Shown: piece by piece, positions 1 through 5,130 of the stretch
Layout of the letters: every line of letters begins with the position of its first letter
Position numbering within the stretch: position 1 is the stretch's first letter
Assembly: GCA_902491415.1 (NCBI GenBank)
Contig: CABUHP010000138.1
Span: 1-5,130, forward strand
DNA: 5,130 nucleotides
Reading direction: 5' to 3'
Source of the DNA: an uncultured Collinsella sp.
GTDB lineage: Bacteria; Actinomycetota; Coriobacteriia; Coriobacteriales; Coriobacteriaceae
Translations under genes and position numbers: made by a program
The notes under the pieces: generated by a model
Told to the model about the DNA's origin: nothing
The model's input: the letters and a program-made list of their open reading frames with translations, nothing else
The model's database searches: none

Positions 1-1
1 G

Positions 2-628
2 CTCACGCTTGAGCAGCTTGCACCTCTTTTGGGCGACGGGGGTCGTTCGAACCTGTGGGTGAACCGCGAGCTGACGCCGGGGCTTCCCATGTTTGGATAC
101 ACGATCGAGCGCGACGGGGCACCCGCCGTGTTGATCTTTGTGCGTCGTGCGGCCGAAAACCAAATGACCCTCTATTATCAAAACCTGTTCCGCATCTTGT
201 GCGGGCTGGTCGAAAGCGCGCTGGGCCGTGCCTTTGACTATGAGGCGGTGGCGCAGGATAAACGCTGCGTTGACGGCACTTGCGTGCTCAAGCAGGCTGC
301 CTTTGGCCAAGAGCTCGCGGCGGAGCAGGCGCTCGCAGATAGCAAGATGGGGAGTTTTTTGCTCCTGCGCGTGGTACCGGGCATGGAGCCTGTCGGCGAG
401 CTGGTGGGCGCAATCGGGTCGGCAATCCGCGAGAGCGACGCGGCGGGCTTGGTCGACGGCGACGTGCTCTACCTGCTTATGCGCCAGGCAAAGGCGCGCG
501 ATCTGCCCATTATCCGCGAGCGCCTGAGCGCAAAGCAGATTGCGGTGGAGCCCGTCGATGGCGAGGACATCGTGGCGCTGTTGCAACACATCTCTTACAC
601 CGGTGACGGTGAGGGGGGTGCCGCTTGA
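2..628 (+). CDS. pelD: PelD, c-di-GMP receptor of Pel exopolysaccharide synthesis (3' part, start outside window)
   Basis: This is the C-terminal 208 residues of a protein whose frame is open to the window edge, so the start and any N-terminal membrane helices are missing. PelD is the inner-membrane c-di-GMP receptor that activates Pel synthesis. Bases up to about 230 encode the end of a GAF-like domain (strands around WVNREL and APAVLIFVRR) and a helix leading into the next domain. The second domain, about 340-600, is GGDEF-like. At 428-439 it has RESD, and exactly five residues later DGDVL (455-469) stands where GGDEF would be. The spacing matches the RxxD inhibitory site of diguanylate cyclases, so ligand binding is probably kept while cyclase activity is lost, as known for PelD. 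The stop overlaps the start of pelE. The assignment rests on this domain order and on the unmistakable pelF and pelG downstream; a generic GAF-GGDEF protein is the less likely alternative. Confidence 0.85.
   Translation, partial: LTLEQLAPLLGDGGRSNLWVNRELTPGLPMFGYTIERDGAPAVLIFVRRAAENQMTLYYQNLFRILCGLVESALGRAFDYEAVAQDKRCVDGTCVLKQAAFGQELAAEQALADSKMGSFLLLRVVPGMEPVGELVGAIGSAIRESDAAGLVDGDVLYLLMRQAKARDLPIIRERLSAKQIAVEPVDGEDIVALLQHISYTGDGEGGAA
428..469 (+). other. RxxD c-di-GMP I-site and degenerate GGDEF motif in PelD
   Basis: The codons at 428-439 read R-E-S-D and those at 455-469 read D-G-D-V-L, with five residues between. In diguanylate cyclases the inhibitory RxxD site sits five residues before GGDEF, so the register is exact. 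The active-site signature has lost its first Gly and its Glu-Phe pair, which predicts no cyclase activity. R-E-R at about 515-523 could supply the second arginine contact known in Pseudomonas PelD, but that alignment is uncertain. Confidence 0.75.
611..620 (+). promoter_or_regulatory. Ribosome binding site of pelE, decides a TTG start
   Basis: A purine-rich GAGGGGGG run lies inside the end of pelD, about 6 nt before TTG at 625. An in-frame TGA at 610-612 closes the pelE frame upstream, and no other start codon lies between it and 625. The next ATG, at 682, would delete most of the first membrane helix. TTG at 625 is therefore the only start that keeps the complete protein. Confidence 0.7.
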
Positions 629-1530
629 TCTCGCTTGTCGTTGCTGCCGTCTTGCTGCTGATTCATGCGCTGGTTTGCCTGATGCTGTGGACGCTCATGA
701 AGCTGGGCCTGCTGCCGGTGCGCGGGCACATGTTGGCTGTGATAGTGCTGGTGCCGCTGTGGGGCCCGTTGCTGGTGGTTCTGCTATCGGCCCGCAGCGC
801 GGTGTTTGGCGAGGGGCTGAAAGAGTCTGCGCTGGAGTCGCTGCGCTTCAACGACGACCTACATCGCAGTATCCTGGTGCACGACCGTGACGCCGATGCA
901 GGCGTAGTGCCGCTCGAGGAGGCGCTCATCGTCAACGACCCGGCATACCGGCGCCGACTAATGCTCTCCATGCTCACCGAGGAGCCCGACGCGTACCTGG
1001 CGCAGCTGCAGGCGGCTAAGCTTAACGACGACGTTGAGGTGGCGCACTATGCCGCGACGGCGGTGGCGCAGATCTCCAAGGAGTCCGACCTTAAACTGCA
1101 GCAGCTGGAGCATGCCTTTAAGACGGACCCGAGCGCGAAAAACCTCAACGAATACTGCGATTTTCTTGGTGAGTACTTGGGCTCGGGCTTGGCCGAGGGG
1201 CGCGTGGCTCAGATTCAGCGCCAACAGTACGCGCGCCTGCTTGCGCGTCGCTGCGAGCGCGAGGACGCCCTTGAGCTGCGCATTCGATATGCGACGGCGC
1301 TGGCCGATGTCGGACAGATCGACGAGGCGCAGGCCGTGATCGACCAGCTGGTGCTCGACGTGCCCGAGGAGCAGGAGGTTTGGATGCTTTGCCTGCGCCT
1401 GGCCGTGATGCGCCGCGACGGTGACGAGGTTCACCGTGTGATCGATGCGATTGACAAGCAACATGTGTATTTGAGCGCCGACAACCGCGAAAAGATGGCG
1501 TTTTGGCGCGACGGGGAGGAGGCCAGATGA
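625..1530 (+). CDS. pelE: PelE, membrane-anchored TPR-like scaffold protein of the Pel synthase complex
   Basis: The 301-residue product has two N-terminal membrane helices, about residues 2-24 and 36-56, separated by a short loop containing PVRGH. A long soluble, mostly helical region follows, expected to be cytoplasmic. Residues about 135-165 (DDVEVAHYAATAVAQ and following) form a helical segment of the kind I associate with PelE. Residues about 213-275 look like TPR units, for example ALADVGQIDEAQAVIDQLV. In Pseudomonas, PelE belongs to the inner-membrane complex with PelD, PelF and PelG; it has no known catalytic role and is thought to hold partners together. The gene begins with TTG inside the pelD stop (TTGA) and ends in an ATGA overlap with pelA, so translation is probably coupled on both sides. 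The two-helix plus repeat architecture and the gene order support the call; sequence identity alone is weak evidence, as PelE diverges fast. Confidence 0.85.
   Translation: MISLVVAAVLLLIHALVCLMLWTLMKLGLLPVRGHMLAVIVLVPLWGPLLVVLLSARSAVFGEGLKESALESLRFNDDLHRSILVHDRDADAGVVPLEEALIVNDPAYRRRLMLSMLTEEPDAYLAQLQAAKLNDDVEVAHYAATAVAQISKESDLKLQQLEHAFKTDPSAKNLNEYCDFLGEYLGSGLAEGRVAQIQRQQYARLLARRCEREDALELRIRYATALADVGQIDEAQAVIDQLVLDVPEEQEVWMLCLRLAVMRRDGDEVHRVIDAIDKQHVYLSADNREKMAFWRDGEEAR
1513..1522 (+). promoter_or_regulatory. Ribosome binding site of pelA
   Basis: GGGGAGGAGG lies at the end of pelE, 4 nt before ATG at 1527 (7 nt if the first GGAGG is used). It favours ATG 1527 over the in-frame TTG at 1503, which would add eight residues and has no comparable site. 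The ATG forms an ATGA overlap with the pelE stop. Confidence 0.75.
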
Positions 1531-3407
1531 GCGTGGTGCACCATATCCGCGACCGTGCAGGCCGCTTTCGTTGGATGGGACTCCTCGTGGTGTGGACGGT
1601 CTTTATTGCCATGGCCGCCGTGCTGCTGGTGGAGCGTGCCGGCGTGCAGTACAGTGCGGGTCAGCATAAGCTGGGGATGCTTGCCGCCAACGATGCGGTG
1701 CCGGCCTCCTCGGCGATGTTTCGTCAAAAGCCGACGTGCCTGGTCATTGCCGATACCGACCAAGACGGCGTCGAGGACGTTAAAGAGCAGTTCGACCAGA
1801 TCCTGCTCGACATGAAGATCGCGCACCGCGACGTGGACCTTGCCCTGGACGGCGCGGATGCCATTCCCTCGCTGACCTCCTACGATCGCGTGATTTTGCT
1901 CATGCCGTCGCTCGATGGGCTCGGTACGCACCTGAGCGACATTATGAGTTGGGTGAGTGCCGGCGGTTCGCTTATGCTCGCCATGCCTCCGGATAACTCG
2001 GGCTATCTGCAAGTGATTGCTCCCAAGCTTGGCATTGAATCTGCCGGATATGACTATGTAAAAGCCGAAAGCATTGTGCCGAGCGAGGACTTTATGCTGG
2101 GCGGGGGAGAGCGCTACGAGCTCTCGGACCCCTTCGATTCTTCGCTTTCGGTTTCATTGCGCGAAACGGCGCACGTCTGGGCAAGGACCGGTGACGCGGG
2201 CACGCCGCTCATTTGGTCTAACGATTGCGGCAGTGGTCACACCGTGGTGTGCAACATTGGCATCTACGACAAGGTCATGCGTGGGTTCTATGCTTCGGCC
2301 ATAAGCTTGCTGGGTGATGCCACGGCCTATCCGGTCATCAACAGCGCCGTGTTCTATTTGGACGACTTTCCTAGCCCCGTGCCCTCGGGCGATGGTACTT
2401 ATATCAAGCGTGACTACGGCCTTTCCATTGCCGATTTTTACACCAAGGTCTGGTGGCCCGATCTGCAAAAGCTCGCGCAAAAATACGGCATTCGCTATAC
2501 CGGCGTGATGATCGAAAACTACGAGGACGCGGTCAACCAGACCGAGCCCGCGCGCCAACCCGATACCACGCAGTTCCGCTATTTTGGCGGCATGCTGCTG
2601 CAGATGGGCGGAGAGCTGGGCTTTCACGGCTACAACCATCAGCCTCTGGCGCTCTGGGATACCGACTATGGCACGCTGTACGACTACAAGACGTGGAAGA
2701 ACAAGGAGACGCTCGTCGCATCGCTTAACGAGCTTATTGCCTTTCAGGACGAGGTGCTGCCCAACGCGCACGGCTCGGTCTACGTGGCGCCGTCAAATAT
2801 CCTTTCGGTCCGTGCGCGCAAGCTTATCGGTACCGATGTTCCGCGCATTAAGACCATCGCCAGTACGTATTTTGAGGATGGCACCGACCTGCCGTACGTG
2901 CAGGAGTTTGGCGTGGCGAGCGATGGCATTGTGGAGCAGCCGCGCATTGTCTCGGGCGGCATGGTCGACGATTCCTATATGCGCCTGGCAGCCGTGTCCG
3001 AGCTCAACATGCACTACGTGAGCACGCACTTTATGCACCCGGACGACCTTTTGGACCCCGATCGCGGAGCCAAGGAGGGCTGGGAGATCTACAAGGGCGG
3101 CCTGGTCGACTACCTGGAGTGGCTTACCAAATCCGCGCCCGACCTGCGTCGCCAGACCGGCTCGGAATGCTCGGGCGCCATCCAGCGCTTTTCTTCGGTG
3201 ACGGTGAGCGTGGATACCAGCGCGGATGCCTGGACGCTCAGCCTGGGCAATTTCCACGACGAGGCGTGGCTCATGTTCCGCGCCAATAATGGCGAGCCGG
3301 GTGCGGTGATGGGTGGCGAACTAACGCACCTTACGGGCAATCTGTATCTGCTCAAGGCAAATGATAAGACCCTGACGATCGAGCGCAAGGAGGGTGGCGA
3401 CAGATGA
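1527..3407 (+). CDS. pelA: Membrane-anchored polysaccharide deacetylase, DUF2194 type (Gram-positive PelA deacetylase)
   Basis: The 626-residue product starts with a basic stretch (HHIRDRAGRFR) and one hydrophobic helix, about residues 17-35, with no cleavage site that I recognise. It is probably anchored with the rest outside the cell. Residues about 69-170 look like an alpha/beta Rossmann or amidotransferase-like domain (strands PTCLVIA and RVILLMP). Residues about 270-540 form a NodB/CE4-like deacetylase: the Asp pair in FYLDDFPSP (D279, D280), the metal-site pattern HGYNH (H367, H371), an APSN segment near 421-424 and a late THFMH (H501, H504). A short beta-rich tail closes the protein. 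PelA deacetylases remove N-acetyl groups from the Pel chain, giving it positive charge. Unlike Pseudomonas PelA, there is no glycoside hydrolase domain, as in the Gram-positive pelA(DA) genes. It lies between pelE and pelF, overlapping both by 4 nt. The deacetylase call is strong; the exact roles of the catalytic residues are inferred from CE4 logic. Confidence 0.9.
   Translation: MSVVHHIRDRAGRFRWMGLLVVWTVFIAMAAVLLVERAGVQYSAGQHKLGMLAANDAVPASSAMFRQKPTCLVIADTDQDGVEDVKEQFDQILLDMKIAHRDVDLALDGADAIPSLTSYDRVILLMPSLDGLGTHLSDIMSWVSAGGSLMLAMPPDNSGYLQVIAPKLGIESAGYDYVKAESIVPSEDFMLGGGERYELSDPFDSSLSVSLRETAHVWARTGDAGTPLIWSNDCGSGHTVVCNIGIYDKVMRGFYASAISLLGDATAYPVINSAVFYLDDFPSPVPSGDGTYIKRDYGLSIADFYTKVWWPDLQKLAQKYGIRYTGVMIENYEDAVNQTEPARQPDTTQFRYFGGMLLQMGGELGFHGYNHQPLALWDTDYGTLYDYKTWKNKETLVASLNELIAFQDEVLPNAHGSVYVAPSNILSVRARKLIGTDVPRIKTIASTYFEDGTDLPYVQEFGVASDGIVEQPRIVSGGMVDDSYMRLAAVSELNMHYVSTHFMHPDDLLDPDRGAKEGWEIYKGGLVDYLEWLTKSAPDLRRQTGSECSGAIQRFSSVTVSVDTSADAWTLSLGNFHDEAWLMFRANNGEPGAVMGGELTHLTGNLYLLKANDKTLTIERKEGGDR
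1752..1787 (+). other. EF-hand-like calcium loop motif in the N-terminal domain of PelA
   Basis: Residues 76-87 read D-T-D-Q-D-G-V-E-D-V-K-E. Asp at loop positions 1, 3, 5 and 9, Gly at 6 and Glu at 12 match the classical calcium-binding loop, except that position 8 is Glu rather than a hydrophobic residue. The segment follows a predicted beta strand, not a helix, so it may be an acidic loop of a Rossmann-like fold instead. The match is visible; metal binding is inference. Confidence 0.4.
3387..3394 (+). promoter_or_regulatory. Ribosome binding site of pelF
   Basis: AAGGAGGG lies inside the end of pelA, 9 nt before ATG at 3404. The start overlaps the pelA stop as ATGA, so the site serves a translationally coupled start. 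Confidence 0.7.
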
Positions 3408-4831
3408 GAATCTGCTTGGTACTCGAGGGTTGCTACCCCTATGTGCACGGCGGCGTATCTACCTGGATGCATGGCTATATCCAGGCCATGCCCGAGCACG
3501 AGTTCGTGCTGTGGGTGATTGGCGCGCATGCTGCCGACCGCGGCAAATTTGTCTACGAGCTGCCCAGCAACGTGGTCGAGGTGCACGAGGTGTTCCTGGA
3601 CGATGCCCTGCGGCTTTCGGGCGAGCAACACGAAGCCAGTTTTAACGACCGCGAGCGCGAGGCGCTACGCCGCCTGGTGTCGCTCTCCAATCCGGACTGG
3701 GACGTGCTGTTCGATATCTTCCAGCGCCGTCGCGTACATCCGCTCTCGTTTTTGCAGAGCCGCACGTTTATGGATATCTTCCGCGACGTGTGCCTTGCCG
3801 AGTACCCCTACACGCCTTTTGCCGACGCATTCCACACCATGCGCTCCATGTTGCTTCCCGTGCTCTACCTGTTGGGCAGCGAGGTGCCGGTGGCCGATGT
3901 GTACCACGCCATCTCGACCGGCTACGGTGGCCTGCTCGCCTGCCTGGGCTCAAGCGTTCGCCATGCGCCGGTGCTGCTGACCGAACATGGCATCTATACC
4001 CGCGAGCGCGAGGAAGAGATCATTCGCGCCGATTGGGTGGTGCCGTCGTTTAAGGACCGCTGGATCCGCTTTTTCTACCTGCTTTCGGAGGAGATCTACC
4101 GCCGCGCCTTCCGCGTGACGAGTTTGTTCCATAACGCCCGCAAGACGCAGATCGATATGGGCTGCGATGCGGACAAATGCCTGGTCATCCCCAACGGCAT
4201 CCAGTTCAACCGCTTTAAGGACATTCCCTTAAAGCCCGATGACGGCTGGGTGGACATTGGCGCTGTGGTGCGCCTGGCGCCCATCAAGGACGTCAAGACC
4301 ATGATCTATGCCTTCTTTGAGTTGCACGAGCGCCTGCCCAAGGTGCGCCTGCACATCATGGGCGTCGTGGACGACGAAGAGTACGGTGCCGAGTGCCACG
4401 CGCTGGTCGATACCCTGGGCGTGCGCGACCTGATCTTTACCGGTCGCGTCAACGTGGTCGAGTACATGGAAAAGCTCGACTTTACCATTTTGACGAGCAT
4501 CTCCGAGGGCCAGCCGCTTAGCGTGCTGGAGTCGCTTGCAGCGCGTCGTCCCTGCGTGACGACCGAGGTGGGCTGCTGCCGTGAGCTGCTCGAAGGCGCC
4601 CCGGGCGACGACTTTGGCGTGGCGGGTTTTGTGACGCCGCCCATGTATCGCAAGGGCCTGGCCGATGCCATGGAGCGCATGTGCGTGAGCCGCGCCCGTC
4701 GCATTGAGATGGGGGAGCGCGGACAGCGTCGCGTTGCCACGTACTTTTTGCACGAGCAGATGCTCGCCAACTATCGCGCGCTGTACGACGAGACGGCGTG
4801 TGCGTTTAACCTGCCCAGAGAGGGGGAGTAG
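3404..4831 (+). CDS. pelF: PelF, GT4-family glycosyltransferase that polymerises Pel
   Basis: The 475-residue soluble product is close to the usual size of PelF (around 500). PelF is the cytosolic retaining GT-B enzyme of family GT4 that makes the Pel chain from a UDP-N-acetylhexosamine. The N-terminus carries the highly characteristic PelF stretch LEGCYPYVHGGVSTW (residues 7-21), typical of the DUF3492 region. TEHGIYTRERE (193-203) lies at the end of the N-terminal Rossmann domain, and PNGIQFNRF (263-271) in the linker. The C-terminal nucleotide-binding domain has VVRLAPIKD with R290 and K295, expected to contact phosphates, followed by SEGQPLSVLE, in which E368 and E376 form the EX7E motif of retaining GT4 enzymes. 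No membrane helix is seen, so the protein must be recruited to the membrane by partners such as PelD, PelE or PelG. The gene overlaps pelA by 4 nt and is followed 3 nt later by pelG. No truncation or missing key residue is visible. Confidence 0.95.
   Translation: MRICLVLEGCYPYVHGGVSTWMHGYIQAMPEHEFVLWVIGAHAADRGKFVYELPSNVVEVHEVFLDDALRLSGEQHEASFNDREREALRRLVSLSNPDWDVLFDIFQRRRVHPLSFLQSRTFMDIFRDVCLAEYPYTPFADAFHTMRSMLLPVLYLLGSEVPVADVYHAISTGYGGLLACLGSSVRHAPVLLTEHGIYTREREEEIIRADWVVPSFKDRWIRFFYLLSEEIYRRAFRVTSLFHNARKTQIDMGCDADKCLVIPNGIQFNRFKDIPLKPDDGWVDIGAVVRLAPIKDVKTMIYAFFELHERLPKVRLHIMGVVDDEEYGAECHALVDTLGVRDLIFTGRVNVVEYMEKLDFTILTSISEGQPLSVLESLAARRPCVTTEVGCCRELLEGAPGDDFGVAGFVTPPMYRKGLADAMERMCVSRARRIEMGERGQRRVATYFLHEQMLANYRALYDETACAFNLPREGE
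4506..4532 (+). other. EX7E nucleotide-sugar binding motif of PelF
   Basis: Residues 368-376 read E-G-Q-P-L-S-V-L-E, two glutamates separated by seven residues, the hallmark of GT4-type retaining transferases. The motif is intact, which supports an active enzyme. Confidence 0.85.
4821..4828 (+). promoter_or_regulatory. Ribosome binding site of pelG
   Basis: AGGGGGAG occupies the last codons of pelF, 6 nt before ATG at 4835. This is the only junction in the window that is a gap (3 nt) rather than an overlap. Confidence 0.65.
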
Positions 4832-4834
4832 CCG

Positions 4835-5130
4835 ATGGCCGGAATTGGTTTTGAGCTCAAGCGCCTGTTTAGGCGCAAGGGCCTGTTTGCCACGATGCGT
4901 GCTTACGCCGGCATTGTGTGCAGGGGTCCCATGCTGTTGGGCGTGCTGCTCCAGGTGGGTATCTTGGTGCTGTGCGGTCTGTGGGGTGTGGGCCGTGCCA
5001 ACCAGGATCTGCTGGTGTGCATGGTGACCTGCACACTGCTGGCCTCACTTTTGCTCACGAGCTTTTTCTCTATGCCGGTCACGCGCTTTTTGGCCGATAT
5101 GTTGTTTGCCGAGCGCGAGGATGAGATCCT
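4835..5130 (+). CDS. pelG: PelG, Pel polysaccharide membrane transporter (5' part, runs off window)
   Basis: The first 98 residues of a membrane protein are present and the frame is still open at the window end. The N-terminus MAGIGFELKRLF is the conserved opening of PelG. It is followed by a basic amphipathic stretch (RRKGLF), then hydrophobic helices at about residues 32-52 and 59-80, and the segment PVTRFLADMLFAEREDEI, which starts the next loop. PelG is a multi-spanning protein, usually about 450 residues with around twelve helices, related to the MOP/polysaccharide flippase group. In Pseudomonas it forms the inner-membrane complex with PelD, PelE and PelF and is thought to move the growing chain across the membrane. 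The ATG is preceded by a good ribosome binding site and follows the pelF stop by 3 nt, so it is almost certainly co-transcribed. Only about a fifth of the protein can be judged; nothing in it looks broken. Confidence 0.93.
   Translation, partial: MAGIGFELKRLFRRKGLFATMRAYAGIVCRGPMLLGVLLQVGILVLCGLWGVGRANQDLLVCMVTCTLLASLLLTSFFSMPVTRFLADMLFAEREDEI

Noticed and set aside
29..31. TTG as the start of pelD
   Set aside because: The frame is open from the window edge, there is no ribosome binding site before it, and starting there would cut the GAF-like domain. The gene must begin upstream of the window.
428..469. Active diguanylate cyclase
   Set aside because: The signature position reads DGDVL rather than GGDEF or GGEEF, which removes the glycine and acidic residues needed for catalysis.
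1503..1505. TTG as the start of pelA
   Set aside because: ATG at 1527 has a clear GGAGG site just upstream and gives the ATGA overlap seen again at the next junction.
2154..2771. Minus-strand open frame of 205 codons inside pelA
   Set aside because: It lies fully antisense to conserved coding sequence, its translation resembles no family I know, and GC-biased third codon positions create such frames. Similar antisense frames at 958-1464, 1431-2012, 3110-3631 and 4229-4753 were dropped for the same reason.
3519..3980. Plus-strand open frame of 153 codons inside pelF
   Set aside because: It is a shifted frame of a strongly conserved glycosyltransferase gene, with a low-complexity Arg/Ser/Cys-rich translation typical of shadow frames.
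1..5130. tRNA, rRNA, CRISPR array, insertion sequence, riboswitch or terminator
   Set aside because: The window is coding almost end to end, with no intergenic space longer than 3 nt, and I saw no repeat array, terminal inverted repeats or terminator-like hairpin with a T run.

Overview
The window is a tightly packed stretch of one plus-strand operon that I read as a Gram-positive type Pel exopolysaccharide cluster, in the order pelD (3' part), pelE, pelA (deacetylase-only form), pelF, pelG (5' part). This is the pelDEA(DA)FG order described in Bacillus cereus and reported to occur in bacilli, clostridia, streptococci and actinobacteria. Essentially every base is coding. The first three junctions are stop/start overlaps of 4 nt, and the last is a 3 nt gap. 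No promoter, terminator, RNA gene, mobile element or CRISPR array is visible; the operon start and end lie outside the window.

Layout: 2-628 is the C-terminal part of PelD, with the end of a GAF domain and a degenerate GGDEF domain that keeps an RxxD c-di-GMP binding (I-site) motif. 625-1530 is PelE, with two membrane helices followed by a cytoplasmic helical repeat (TPR-like) region. 1527-3407 is a membrane-anchored extracytoplasmic polysaccharide deacetylase of the DUF2194 type, the Gram-positive counterpart of the PelA deacetylase domain. 3404-4831 is PelF, the cytosolic GT4-type glycosyltransferase expected to polymerise the chain. 4835 to the window end is the N-terminus of PelG, the multi-spanning membrane protein expected to export the polymer.

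How they work together (known family roles plus inference): PelF polymerises amino sugar from UDP-activated precursor in the cytosol, PelG carries the chain across the membrane, and PelD and PelE form the membrane-bound regulatory scaffold. c-di-GMP binding to the PelD I-site would switch synthesis on, and PelA would partly deacetylate the emerging polymer, giving it positive charge. No outer-membrane parts (PelB, PelC) and no glycoside hydrolase domain are present in the window, which fits a single-membrane cell.

Organism: the DNA is GC-rich (around 60% by eye), with strong G/C preference at third codon positions and GGAGG-type ribosome binding sites. With the monoderm Pel layout this suggests a high-GC Gram-positive. 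A gut Coriobacteriia member such as Collinsella is my best guess, but this is inference from composition and gene style, not from a marker gene.
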